Of a DNA stretch of 64,000 nt, positions 1 to 11,785 are shown piece by piece. A program made the translations under genes and the position numbers. Source of the DNA: Amanita rubescens (taxonomy: Eukaryota; Basidiomycota; Agaricomycetes; Agaricales; Amanitaceae). Below the pieces are notes generated by a model that ran no database searches, was not told the origin of the DNA, and saw nothing but the letters and a program-made list of their open reading frames with translations. The stretch lies in contig WION01000187.1 of NCBI GenBank assembly GCA_015039365.1, positions 42,353 to 106,352 on the forward strand, read 5' to 3'. Every line of letters begins with the position of its first letter. The first letter of the stretch is position 1.

Positions 1-922
1 GGGGGCAGGATTGAGCATAAGGTCAGCACCTTATTTAATGTTGCAGGAGTTCTGACAAAGATATTTTGGTAGATCTTCACAATCTCTGGAGTCTTCTTTG
101 TCATTGAGCATAAGCTTGGTGGAGGCCCAGATGATAATGTTTTGGCCCAAATGTTCCTTGAACTTCTGTGTGCTTTGCCAATTGTATTAGTATGTATACT
201 CAGTATTGATCCAACCACTAGCCACTGCCGAAATGAACAAATCAAGCAATTTCAAGGGAGTGTGTATCTATGGCCTTTTGACTGACCTCAGATTCTACTC
301 ATATGATCCTGTCACCAAACAATTATGTTTTGATGAGACTATAATTGTCAACACCAAGAGGACAATTGCATTCTCTGACATGATGGAGGGTGTGTTTCTG
401 CCAGGCCCAATGGCATTTGTTCAGAGTTGACTATCTCCCTCAGTTTCCAATAAAATCTTTGGTGTTGTTCTGTCAGGCTATATGGATGGTTTACATGCAT
501 ACATAACAAAGAACAAAGACAAGACAACAGATGTTAGTCCACCTGCAGTATCTTGAGTATGAAATTACTGACATTCATAGTTTTTGTTGGTTGACAAGTG
601 GGAAGCTGCACTTTTGCTAGCAGAGAGCTGTTGTGCCAAGGTTAAAGACCCAACTGCTAGTCTTCCAGACATTGAAGAGAAAGCAAATGAAGCTTTGAAA
701 TTGTTAATAAAAAGGTAAGCAGTTACTACAGGTATTTCTGAGTCTGGTCTTATTGTAATGGGAATGCTCACTACACCTTACTTTGACAGTATTCATTCCA
801 TTCCTCATGCATCTACCTTCACAGGAGGAAACAATGATCCCTCAACACCAGCTGAGCTCAAGGTGCTGGCTACTTGTGTTACTGAAGAAGTGTACCAGCA
901 GTACTTGTCCAAGTCTAAGTAG
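1..922 (+). pseudogene. 5'-partial protein gene of unknown function, probably broken
   Basis: The plus strand codes in short blocks separated by intron-like gaps. A block around 70-180 contains the string FFVIEHKLGGGPDDN. A second (about 219-428) contains YGLLTDLRFYSYDP. A third (about 450-555) has GYMDGLHAYI, a fourth (about 585-712) has WEAALLLAESC, and a last block ends with TAG at 920-922. The order and the V-I-E-x-K string resemble restriction-endonuclease-like domains in some fungal multigene families; this is inference. In the frame of the first block there is a TAG near position 70, so the copy is either spliced there or disrupted. The start lies outside the window. The sequence is AT-rich like the neighbouring NLR gene and unlike the genes after 5 kb. 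It could equally be the tail of a multicopy transposon-linked gene. Confidence 0.35.
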
Positions 923-1233
923 TAAATACATTTATGACTTGGAGCTTATTGTAAAAGTTTTTTGTCACCTTAAACATAGTAATGACTCCTCATCAAATCA
1001 GAACATGCAAGTTAGCCTTTGTGCTAGTTGAGATATCAAGTAGTGATAATTGATTTCATTCATTTGTGGATAAAACACTGATTTAGTAAGACAAAAGCCT
1101 TCATTACATTTTAGCTTCAGAATAAAGGTAAGTTTGCATAATTGCTACCACACAGCAATTGGGAAGTAGTTCTGCTATAACCTTTTCAATAGTAGTTATG
1201 AGTTGCAACTGCCACTCCCTCATCAAAGAGACA
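923..1233. other. AT-rich intergenic gap
   Basis: This is the space between two convergent genes. I see no coding block, repeat or RNA in it. It must hold both 3' ends. Confidence 0.5.
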
Positions 1234-4200
1234 TCAAGATTTCAAGTCTGGAAATTTTGGAATGACTTTGGATTGTTGTAACTTGCTCCATATCTTCTTC
1301 CACACTTTGTCATGTATTTCAGAATGTCCACTCTGTGCTCCCAGGAGAATCTTGACAATGTCAGCATGCCCTCCACATGATGCAGCTTGCAATGCATTGC
1401 AAAAAACTCCACCCTGTGCATTCACATCTGCACCTTTGTCCAAGAGAAACCTGGAAATTTCAGCATGACCTTGCCATGATGCAGCTTGCAATGCATTGCC
1501 ATATCTCCCACCCTGTGCACTCACATCTGCACCTTTATCCAAGAGAAGCCTTGTGATTTCAGCATGACCTCCACATGATGCAGCTTGCAATGCATTGCCA
1601 TAATATCCACCCTGTGCATTTACATCTGCACCTTTGTCTAATAGAAGCCTAACAATTCTAGCATAACCTACATGTGATGCTGCTTGCAATGCATTGCCAT
1701 AATCTCCATCTCCACCCAGTGCATTCACATCTGCACCTTTGTCCAAGAGAAGCATGACAATTTCAGCATTACCTGCATGTGATGCAGCTTGCAATGCACT
1801 ACAATAATTTCCACCCTGTGCATTTGCATTTGCACCTTTGTCCAAGAGAAGCTTGGCAATTTCAGCATGACCTCCCCATGATGCAGCTTGTAATGCATTC
1901 CCATAGTCTCCACCCTGTGCATTCACATCTGCACCTTTGTCCAAGAGAAGCTTGGCAGTTTCAGCATGACCTGTATGTGATGCAGCTTGCAATGCATTGA
2001 AATAATGTCCACCTTGTGCATTTACATCTGCACCTTTGTCTAAGAGAAGCCTGGCAATTTTAATGTGACCTCCACATGATGCAGCTTGCAATGCACTTCC
2101 AAAATGTCCACCCTGTGCATTCACATCTGCATCTTTGTCTAAGTGAAGCTTGACAATCTCAACATGACCTCCCCATGATGCAGCTTGCAATGCACTGCCA
2201 AAATGCCCACCCTGTGCATCCACATCTGCATCTTTCTCTAAGAGAAGCTTGGCAATTTCAGCATGACCTCCACATGATGCAGCTTGCAATGCATTGCCAA
2301 ACTGTCCACCTTGTGCATCAACATCTGCATCTTTATGTAAGAGAAGCCTGGCAATTTCAACATGACCTGCATGTGATGCAGCTTGCAGTGCATTGCCATA
2401 TTCTCCACCCTTTGCATTCATGTCAGCACCTCTATCCAAGAGAAATTTGGCAATCTCAACATGACCTTCATGTGATGCAGCTTGCAATGCATTGTCATAA
2501 TGTCCACTCTGTGCATTCACATCTACACCTTTATCCCAGAGAAGCTTGACAATTTCAGCAGAGCCACTCCATGATGCTGCCTGCAATACATTGCCATACT
2601 TCCCACCCTGTGCATTCATATCTGCACCTTTGTCCAAGAGAAACTGGGCAATTTCAGCATGCCCCTCAGATGATGCAGCTTGCAATGCATTGCCAAATTT
2701 TCCACCCTGTGCATTCACATATGCACCTTTATCCCAGAGATGCTTGACAATATCAGCACAGCCTCTCCATGATGCAGCCTGCAATGCATTGCCATAATGT
2801 CCACCCTGTGCATTCACATCTGCACCTTTGTCTAAGAGAAGCTTGGCAATTTCAGCATGACCTCCACATGATGCAGCTTGTAATGCATTGTCAAAAATTC
2901 CACCCCGTGCATTCACATCTGCACCTCTGTCCAAGAGAAACTGGGAAATTTCAGCATGACCTCCCCATGATGCAGCTTGCAATGCATTGCCATATCTTCC
3001 ACCCTGTGCATTCACATATGCACCTCTGTCTAATAGAAGCATGGCAATTTCAGCATGGCCTCCATATGATGCAACTCGCAATGCATTCCCATAATCTCCA
3101 CCCTGTTCCACATCTGTACCTTTGTCCAAGAGAAGCTTGACAATACCAGTATATCCTTTCTCTGATGCAATTTCAATCAGTGAACTGTATGTCCAACTCC
3201 ATTCATTTCTCCATTTATTGCTTTTGATTGTTGTCTCTATAATGTCCTGCAATCCAAATACTGCAGCATAATGGAGTGGTGATAGCACAGTATATATAGC
3301 TTCAAGCATGTGGGCATCATGATTTAATTTTCCCCATGTCTTAAAAGCTCCATGTTGATCCCATAAAAACCTTGTCACTAGATCCTGGAGAATTGCATTC
3401 TTGCTGCTAAGCTGGTAGTGATTGGACCAAAATTCAGCTGGATAATAATATTTGGAGATTTTGTCTCTTCCTGCCTCAGATGTTAGCAGCATATAACTCA
3501 GACAGCACTGTGCAATGGCACCATGGCCTAATTGTACATCAGACAAAGCAATCTTTCTTGGTTTCTGCAGGAAATACTCCTTTACAGATGCATGTGCCAG
3601 TTGAACTCTGTTGTCAGCTGTCTTTGTTACAAGACTGGAGCAAACATTTATCCCATCTTCAGGATGAGCCAATCCCAAGTTGAAATCAAATTTGCCACTG
3701 GTAGCATCAAATGTCACAGCAATGGCTAGTTCCTCCAGTGTCAGAGGTCTCATTCCCAACATCAGCCATTGTAGAATAACTTTTGCAATTGGTAGCAGTT
3801 TTTCATTAATTCTCTGAAGTGTTTGATCATATATTGTTTCTAAATCCTTTGGCAGGCTTTTCAGTGTCTCCATGAGCACACTCTGGCTTGGGCAATGCTT
3901 TAGCTCTTCAATTTGGCATGCAACCCAGCGGAACCTGCTCAAATACCTTAGCTCCTCCTTTATCATAAAGACATATGGTTATAAACTTATACATACATTC
4001 CATTAGCACTGCCAATTAGTGCATTCTTTATATGCTGTTGTATTTCATGACTCCATCTTCTTAATCTAACATCATTTTCAACAGCTGAATTGATATAGGA
4101 TATGATGTCAGAGTCAACTAATTCTGCAGCCAAGTGCAGTTCTGTTGGGACCAATTCTTCCATGTTGATGATGATATCTTGCTCCCTCCTGCTGGTCACC

Positions 4201-4871
4201 AAGAGGTGAAAGTGGGGCAATTGCCACTTATGGATAACTTTAATCACTTGATCAAATAACTTGTGATAATCATCATCACATTCATCCAAAGCATCAATAA
4301 CCACATAGGTCTGTCTGAAGCCTTCCAGAAGCTTCATAAGCAAAGTAAGAAGTTCATCCTTGGTTGGGAGAGATGACTTGTCGTGCTTGCCATACAGTTT
4401 GTCCATGGGGAGATAATTCTTTGACTTTGCTGTAAGACTAAAGACTAATGATGAAATGAGACTTCTGGCAGTCTGCTTTGCCTCATCGTTGATATCAAAG
4501 TAGAAATAAGCCAAACCAGTTTCAGGCTGAGCCTGCACAATGGCTTTAATATCCTCAATGATAGTGGAACTATCCTTACTATAAGCAGTTACATATGAGT
4601 AAAACAAGTGATACTAACCAAATAAGTGTCTTTCCACAACCAGCTAGTTTTACTTGAGATACAACCAATCTTGGTTTAAGTTGTGGTTATGCCACTCACA
4701 AATGCCATTGATCCACATGAAAGAATTGGATTGTTCTTTCCATTTGATGTACCTCTTGTCCTCAAGGAGCCACTGACAAGAGCCTTCTAAGTGCTTCTCT
4801 CTAGCATTGTTATGGTTAACTGATGGGTCAGGCACATTTAGCCACTGTTTGAACTTGGCTGGGGAAGGCAT
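1234..4871 (-). CDS. NACHT-ankyrin repeat protein (fungal NLR-like STAND protein)
   Basis: Four exons (4871-4700, 4643-4619, 4569-3997, 3934-1234) give 3471 coding nt, or 1156 aa. The three introns (56, 49 and 62 bp) have GT/AG ends. Splicing the first restores a Walker A loop, GISGCGKT (about residue 57-64). Splicing the second gives a run CSTIIED typical of the family, and splicing the third joins SANGM to FRWVACQ. A Walker B-like VVIDALDECD lies near residue 153. The C-terminal half is a run of about 18 near-identical 33-residue ankyrin units of the form GADVNAQGG-GNALQAAS-GGHAEIAKLLLDK. Such STAND NTPases oligomerise on ligand binding; in fungi several act in allorecognition or cell death, but the role here is inferred. 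The N-terminus before NACHT is only about 50 residues, so an effector domain could lie in an unseen upstream exon. No frame break was found. Confidence 0.9.
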
Positions 4872-6186
4872 GCTTAAGTCAATGCAGAAATTGAGGCTAA
4901 GTACAACAAACCAAGGAGCTCTTCAGAATTTACTACACAAACACTTTAGCTTAGTCATCCTTTCAATCACAAGACATCTCATACCATTTATGACATTGAT
5001 ATTGTTCAGTGTAGTTTCATTATGTGTCTAGTTTGAGAAAGATCTACATTTGCAATGCAATGAGCACAGCCGAACACGCACTATATAGTCACGACCAACA
5101 TCAATAACAGTACTTCCCTTGATATTGATATCCATCCAGGTCGGGAAATGCACAGTGATGTTCAAAGTACAAGATCAAGATGCAACTGACAAACGTGTCA
5201 CGGTCACTCTCTCACATTTCCACGACCTATCGCCTACGGCTCTAGATCTCCGACTGCAACTCCTCGCAAACACAACAGCCCCAACCTCAGGTATCCATAT
5301 TCGCCCCGAAACCTACCGCAATTCCTTCAATACCTCTTAAATTTCAAGTAGCGAACGGGCCGTAGAGAATCGGCCGTCATCGCGTCGCGCCAGCAGCAGG
5401 CGAGCATACTAATGATCGAGCTCAGGAGTGGCCCTCCCTGTCGTAATCGTCACACCGGGCAGGATTAAACATTCCACCGATATGGGGGTCTACAAAGCAT
5501 GGGTACTAGGGGGCTGGTTATCGTCATCGAGCAGGAGGGAAAGAGGAAGGGAAAGTGATTGTGGTTGGGTGCGGACCTCCTCTGCGTTCTACGATAATAG
5601 CCGTTCGAAGTTGTTTACGGTGCTTCTTTTAGTCCTAGTCCTGCCCCTTTGCGTAATGGAGGATAATAGCTTTTATACTGCCATCGTGTGTTTATCTAAC
5701 AAAGTAATAATGAATTAAGAATGAAGGCCAAATGCTACAAAACCTCGAGCTGCAGAAGCGGCGAAAAAACTAGGGGAGTCCACTATAACAGAAAAAGCGG
5801 AAGAAGGCAAGATGTGCGCTGTAGCCCCAGAGACCAGTGAAAACCGGCCCTACGGACGGCATGTACTTTCGTCTGGAATTAAACAGGATGAATCGTATAG
5901 TCGAACAACTGGCACGACTATTAAGACCATCACAAGAGAGGTCCGGGTGATGGATGTCGATGGATGAGGCAGGCTACGGAACTGGATCAGCCCACGCATA
6001 TAGAATGACATCCGCACCTTCGTCAGCCGTCCACATCCCTCGTTTTCCAACATATTTAGCACCTCATCATTGCTTGGTAGAGGGGCTAAGTATGGTTGAG
6101 GCAGCGTTCGCGCCCCTTTCATTGACAATTCTCACGGGGCAACAAAACATCACGCGTCACGCGTCACGACCTTGACAAAAACGACC
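4872..6186. other. Intergenic region with a composition change
   Basis: AT-rich sequence continues to about 5.03 kb and then gives way to GC-richer DNA. Short open frames at 5119-5340 and 5428-5718 have no recognisable domain, no convincing intron phase and no neighbours that support them. The region should contain the divergent promoters of the NLR-like gene (-) and the G-alpha gene (+). Confidence 0.4.
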
Positions 6187-8094
6187 ATGATGCAGCGCTT
6201 CTTGGGTCCTGAAGCCAATGCAAAGCGCGTTTCGAAGCAAATCGACGAAGATCTCAAAGAGCAGGGGCGCCTAATAGTAAAACGAAAGAAGGTCGATATA
6301 AAGGTGGGGGTCAGCCAGTCTATATGGATGCGCATAACTTATACTAACCCGTGGATGTCTTCTTGGCTTCCTCCAGCTGCTTCTCCTCGGTCAGGCCGAG
6401 AGCGGAAAGTCTACCCTACTAAAGCAGTTCCAGCTCATGTACAAACCCAATTCCCTCGATCAGGAACGCATTTCTTGGAAAACTGTCATATACTTTAACA
6501 TAGTCCGCTCAATAAAGTACATTCTAAATACGCTGGAGGCATGGAATGACTCTGCAGACGACGAACCGAACTTTCCTCCAGACTCTTACTCGCCATCAAA
6601 CAGACGCGGATTCGCAAATCAACCTTCCCCATCGCCAGTTCTCGTGAATCCTCTGACTGCAAATGGGCCCCCCTCATCCTTCTCGGCTTCCTCCTCTACG
6701 AGTCATTTTGCAGCCTCTCCCAGTCCAATACAGATCGCTAATCTTCGGCGAAGATTATCACCTTTGGTCGCTACTGATGCTCAGCTCGCCGATCGCCTAG
6801 GCGGAGGGGTTACGGTGTCGGGGTCCGGGAAAGGTGGCGTTTTCGTTCGTAGCGGCTGGCAAGCTCGAATGATCCAAAATGCTTTAAGGCAAATCAGACA
6901 AAAGAAGAACGTCCACAATGGCAAGGGCCGCGACAACCTATCCCAAGATCTCGGACAGGATACTTTGGTTCGAGATGTTGCCCAAATGCTGAGGGCTTCG
7001 GAACGGGACGTAAAAGAGTTGTGGAATCACCCCACTGTCAAGGCGCTGGTGGCGAAGCGAAGATTAAAATTGGATGAATGGTCTGAATTGTAAGTTGCGC
7101 GGTGTAATTTGATGCATGCTTCTTTGACACGTTGCCGCCCTATGTACAGCTTCCTGAAGCACATTTCACGGGTTGCTGATCCGGACCATATTCCCACCAC
7201 AGGTAATATTTCTGTCGACAGGTTTTTATCGCACAGCATAACAGACGCATTCTTAGACGATATCTTGCATGCGCGAATTGAGACAATGGGTGTTGTGGAA
7301 CACACTTTTGAAACTAACGATAAAGGCGTTACGTGGCATTTGTTTGACGTTGGTGGTGCAAGAGGGCAACGCCATTCATGGGTTCCATACTTTGATGATG
7401 CAAAAGCCATCATTTTTCTCGCCCCTGTCAGCGCTTTCGATCAGGTAAGCTTCTGCAGAAGGCGCTGTCATCATTGTTTGCGAATCGCGATCCTAGTATC
7501 TCGAAGAAGATCCCCAAACGAACCGGATTGATGATTCCCTTGAACTATTCACGCGAGTTTGTTCCAATCGCTTGCTCAAAGGTGTACATCTGTTGCTTTT
7601 CCTGAGTAAGTTCGACTGCTCTGCGTTTCGAACAGGATACTGATTTTTTTTTCTCGGGTGGCAGACAAGACTGATTTATTGAAATCAAAGTTGGACGAGG
7701 GGTTGCAAGTTCGGAATTAGTCAGTGATATGCCTTGCAACATGAATTCCGCCAATCAGCTGATTAAATGCAGTATCACATCATTCGGGGAACGATCGAAT
7801 GAGTACGAAACGGTCGTGCAGTACTTCCGCGACCACTTTGTGAACATACATAAGCAGAACAATGAATTTGAACGCAGACGTTATTTGTACACGAATTGTA
7901 CCAACGTTACGGTAGGGAGATCATTAATAGAACAACAGTGTATTGGTTTTATATCTGTAACAGGATACCAAAGCAACGCAACTTATCATTGCAAGCGGTA
8001 AGATGCTTTGACAGACCTGCCACGACGATTGATGATCATACTAGTCCATGATTCGGTACTCCGAAAATATCTCCTGTCGTCTGGTACGTTATAA
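6187..8094 (+). CDS. Heterotrimeric G-protein alpha subunit, expanded basidiomycete type
   Basis: Eight exons (6187-6303, 6377-7089, 7150-7444, 7497-7605, 7665-7719, 7773-7911, 7964-7997, 8045-8094) add to 1512 nt, or 503 aa, all introns GT/AG. P-loop LLLGQAESGKST follows the first intron. The second exon carries a long Ser/Pro-rich insert of about 100 residues in the helical domain. Switch I is ARIETMG (Arg and the Mg-binding Thr kept). The G3 box reads DVGGARGQRHSW, so the usual catalytic Gln after DVGG is Ala. The guanine-specificity box FLNKTD is formed exactly across an intron. The tail ends SVHDSVLRKYLLSSGTL. Translation begins MMQRFLGP, with no Gly2 for myristoylation; ATG 6190 is an alternative start, and an unseen upstream exon could supply an acylated start. 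It acts at the plasma membrane downstream of GPCRs such as pheromone or nutrient receptors. Missing Gln suggests slow GTP hydrolysis (inference). Confidence 0.93.
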
Positions 8095-9230
8095 TCTGCA
8101 TTATCTCATTGGCCCATTGCTGTGTTTGTATATTTTTGGTGGCGTTTTCTCTATGGCGCCAGGTGACATACAGTACTATATACACTCGTTGAAGGGTACA
8201 TTGTTTTCTTAGTACCCAGAACACCGTAGTTAATAGAACCAGGAGCATTACGGCATCGCGCTTCTAGCGAGATGGCTTAGTTGAACATGCCAAGAAATTC
8301 TGGCACCGGTATACACGCAACAAGTTATAGAGTTCTGAGTGTAAGTGAAAAGCAACATATCTCGTAATACACATATTGTTCACGCAGCGAGAAGGTCCTC
8401 CTCTGGGTACATGAATATGCCTAGTTTCAGCCGGGTGGACGATGGTACGGTCCTGACCTCATAGTGCATCTAGATGTGACCGCATCGTCACATTAAAAAC
8501 TACAAAAAATGTTCTTCACCTGTAGCCACCAGAATTCTCACATTGACTGGCTGGTCACGGATGTGTTGTACGATCTCCAGGATTCGATCGTCAAGTTCAA
8601 CAAATCCCTCCGGTCCCTTGTACATATCAGGATAACGACCTAAAACAGCACTAGCAAGTCCATTTTGTCCTGCTCCGCAGGATCCAGCATCCCGAGTAAA
8701 GCCAGCAAGTTTGCCTTCATGAGAATAAATGCTTTACTCGATCTTGCGCTAATCATCATTCATATCTATTCCAAGGCATTGTCAAGAAAATATGAGCACA
8801 ACTTCAACAGGGACAATGCGTGTGGGTTGGCACCCTGTGAGGACATACATCTGGACCCATGACTTCCCGTATCTTCAGTCGTCGTGATATGCAATTGTCT
8901 GTCATCGTGGTGGTTAAGCCGTCTAGAGAAATACCTGTCAAGTCCTGCCCTTAGACGTCTTGTTGTAGAGAAGGTGCATTTCTTATGTTCTGCTGGTACA
9001 ATATCTTCCTCTGTACGTGCGCAAAATCAGGAGTCTCAACTGCTACGTGACTCAAGGCAACGATTGCTGAACTCGTGATCCGTTCGGGCGTCTCTTCAAT
9101 TTGTCCATCGTGTGACCTGCCAAGTGCTCATAAGATTCAGCTGCAAAGAAATTTAAATTTGTTGTCTCACCTTCGAACGACCCATTCCATTCCCTCTCAT
9201 CCCCGTCAGATTCTGACTAGTATTCGAGGA
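8095..9230. other. Intergenic region, possible minus-strand coding remnant
   Basis: The 3' flank of the G-alpha gene is followed by DNA without a clear gene. On the minus strand, about 8720-8505, two frames read like decayed protein (strings LLALLGMLDPAEQDKMDLL, then YPDMYKGPEGFVELDDRIL) separated by a TAG and a frame change. I do not recognise the family. It may be a relic or part of a gene whose exons I could not connect. A tRNA-like A box near 8275 has no matching B box. Confidence 0.3.
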
Positions 9231-9784
9231 ATGTCGTCCTCCGTTGAAGAAATGAGAGCCCAACCGCTCTCTTGTCTCTGCCATTCTTCTTCCTGGACTC
9301 TGCCCTACTCAGATGCGCCGTCATCCGATGCCGGTGAGTGTCGTCTCTTTTCTCGGTTTCATTGAGATGACGAGTCGAAGATGTAACAATAGACCATATT
9401 CGTCGAATTGTGCAGGATTGCAACTACGCTACTCCTGGCTTCCAGCGTATAGTCCTACCTCTATCGTTGTGTCCTAGAAGACGAAACAAGGACGAAGAGC
9501 ATAAGGCGACAGATGAACGGAGCAGTGTAGAGTCGAATCGAGATCAGTGGCCGGATATCGAGAGAGTGCTGCCACGATCTCCATTTCAAGAATCACGCCA
9601 AGTCCCAGATCTTGACGTTTCAGACATTCCGATGTTGGCTGTGATCCCGTTCTGCTGTTGTACGTGTAGTGAGTCGAGGGCCAGACGACGGAGGACAGAG
9701 CAGTTCCTGTACCTCATTACTTGGTTCCTGTTGGATGTGCTTTTGGCGTTGGGCATTTACGGATTTGGGAGGGTGTTGTTGTGA
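9231..9784 (+). CDS. Small protein with one C-terminal membrane segment, unknown function
   Basis: Two exons, 9231-9333 and 9393-9784, are joined across a 59-bp GTGAGT...AATAG intron. They give 495 nt, 164 aa, in phase (GCC G|AC). The protein starts MSSSVEEMRAQ, has a basic and acidic linker (PRRRNKDEEHK), a Cys cluster FCCCTCSESRARRRR near residue 137, and then a hydrophobic stretch, LITWFLLDVLLALGIYGFG, reaching almost to the C-terminus. This looks like a tail-anchored or inner-leaflet protein with a palmitoylation-type Cys cluster next to the membrane. No known domain is recognised. The model rests on phase and the terminal TM only. Confidence 0.5.
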
Positions 9785-10273
9785 GACCGCAGCCTCTGCA
9801 GGACAGTAACCAGTGCACTAGGCGGACAGCCATTTAGACCCCTTGCCGTTGGTCATAGATCCTTGCATCAAGCCGCTGTAGAAAGAACCGATGAAAGTGG
9901 AACGGAATCTCGCCTCCGAAATTTGCCCTAAACGCACAGCTATTAGGACATATCACATAGTGACTACTAGCTATTTAGGGCCTCCCCTCGAACAATAGGC
10001 ACCGTAAGTACTTTACCTCGAAGCTTCAGGTTTGCCCCGAACAGGGGAAATTAAGTTTGATAATCAACGACAGATTATCTTTTCCGAATTTGTCCATATT
10101 ATACGGCCGCACCAGGGTCGACCGTACGTTGTTCTCATGATCACAGCTTGAGCGATGGGTTCCGCATGCCAATTGATGGAACGAATAAAAGGTAATACCG
10201 GTGACCACGCACATCTCCTCTTTTTCCCCGCGCCTTGTGTTGTCCTCCGCGCCCGAGAAACGAGGCAGACAGC
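9785..10273. other. Intergenic region upstream of the secreted-protein pair
   Basis: No coding block or repeat is seen. It holds the promoter of the first Cys-rich secreted protein; I could not pick out a reliable core element. Confidence 0.4.
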
Positions 10274-11180
10274 ATGTTGACGCGATTTTCGCTTTCCGTC
10301 GTGCTCCTGGCTATGAATTTGATGGCTGTCGTGCAGGCACAGGGTGTGGGCCTGAGACCAGATCAGAGTGGGTCCTTCAATTTATAGGCGCTCTAACTTT
10401 TTTCGTGAGCTTGACGGTTCTTCCTCAGTATCCATCGCTCTTCTCGAACGATTGCATTACTTCCAAGCCTTCACACCCAAGCGTCAATCTAACACTACCG
10501 TCTCATTGTCCGAGTTCCCTATTCAGGTGCATCGTTATTTTAGCGCTTGTCCTTCCTTGTATTCTGACTTGCCGACTTTTACAGTGCCAACCAGGATGCA
10601 AGACAGCTGTCAACGCGCTCAACGTACGGATAATTTACCGTCATTTCCCGCACCCAGCACTGAACTTGTTCACCCCAGACATGCTCTGCCGCTACTTGTC
10701 TTTGCAACGCGCCTGTAGAAAGCAGTTTGTCGTTCTGCGTCAATTGTAGCGTAAACACCATCCCTTCAGCCTCGGTCATCCAAAGCGGTCAACAAGTCGT
10801 AGACAGTAAGCTACCGTTCAATCACTCGATCCTGCTCGTCTGATCAATTCCCAACTTTAGCTTACAACACCCTCTGCAAAGGTACTAATGTGTCCTCTAT
10901 CAGCCTTAATATCACGGCTCCGATTATGACCACGTCGACCCCAAGTGTTGGAGGTGCGACGAGTGCCGGCTTTGGCTCAGGTTCCGCACCAACCACCGCC
11001 AATGGTCCTACGACCACGATTACGGTTCCGCTACCGACGGGAGGCACGGCTGCCACTGGCGCCTCTACAGCACAATCAACTAGCGGATCATCAGCAAGTA
11101 CCACTATTGTAACTCGAGCAAGTGTTGGATACGCATTTATTGCTCTCATCATTCCCCTCCTCCTACCTCTCCCCGCATGA
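10274..11180 (+). CDS. Cys-rich secreted protein, probably GPI-anchored (copy A)
   Basis: Five exons (10274-10343, 10429-10526, 10585-10623, 10679-10805, 10861-11180) total 654 nt, or 217 aa. A signal peptide (MLTRFSLSVVLLAMNLMAVV) is followed by a short spacer, FTPKRQSNTTVSLSEFP. A Cys module follows, spaced CQPGC, then TCSAATCLCNAPV, FCVNCSVN and YNTLCKGTN. Then comes a long Ser/Thr/Gly tail and a final hydrophobic run (GYAFIALIIPLLLPLPA), the usual layout of a GPI-anchored wall or surface protein. The Cys pattern is like small secreted proteins frequent in agaricomycetes and loosely like CFEM domains, but I do not call CFEM. The first donor (GTGTGG) is weak and may be misplaced. Its paralogue follows 0.6 kb downstream with identical lengths for exons 3 and 4. 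Confidence 0.75.
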
Positions 11181-11785
11181 TATTTTCTCATCTTGAAAAT
11201 ATTCATTATATAACAGTTATTTCAAGTATGATCGGCGCAGTTTATTCTTGTGGGATGTGTGGGGGCGTACTTTTGTTTGGGGTTACTAGAGTGCCACTAT
11301 GAGCGCCTTCCTCTGTGCTGCAAGAAGTCATAATACATCACAATGCGTCCAGCCTGTGGGTCTGTAGTATGTACCATGTGCAACAAATTCATGTAGAAGG
11401 TCACCGGATTCTTCATCGATCATCTTTCCAAATCAGGACAACCTATGTTGTGTGCGTCTAAGATTCTACATAAACCGGACCCCAAACTAAGCATTCCGAA
11501 AAGCCTTTCTATGGGTGACGAATTGGAATTAGGTGATCAAGCGGATCGTTTGGGTTAGGATGCTACACAGGGAGACACAGCCAAAGCTCTGCAAAATTGA
11601 AACATTGTTGGCAATGGTGGGCGCTACGCCGGCCAAGTACGGCTGCCGCTTGCATCAGAGATCCTTTCCCACAGCATTAGCTAATAGTAATGGTAAACTG
11701 GACATCCTCCTTTCACACCCCTTCCCTCTGGCTTCCGGCGCTACCTAGGTCGTCCCCCGATACAAGGATAAAAAGAGCTTACGTT
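11181..11785. other. Spacer between the two secreted-protein paralogues
   Basis: No gene is visible. A TATA-like run (GATAAAAAGAG) lies about 20 bp before the ATG of copy B, in the position where a leader or core promoter would be. Confidence 0.35.

Noticed and set aside
1262..3140. Plus-strand open frames over the ankyrin repeats (His/Met/Gln-rich strings)
   Set aside because: They repeat every 33 codons with the ankyrin array and are its antisense shadow.
8270..8340. tRNA-like stretch (GAGATGGCTTAGTTGAAC)
   Set aside because: There is an A-box resemblance only; no B box and no cloverleaf could be drawn.
10679..10860. CFEM domain in the secreted proteins
   Set aside because: There are several Cys residues with partly similar spacing, but the eight-Cys CFEM pattern cannot be matched.
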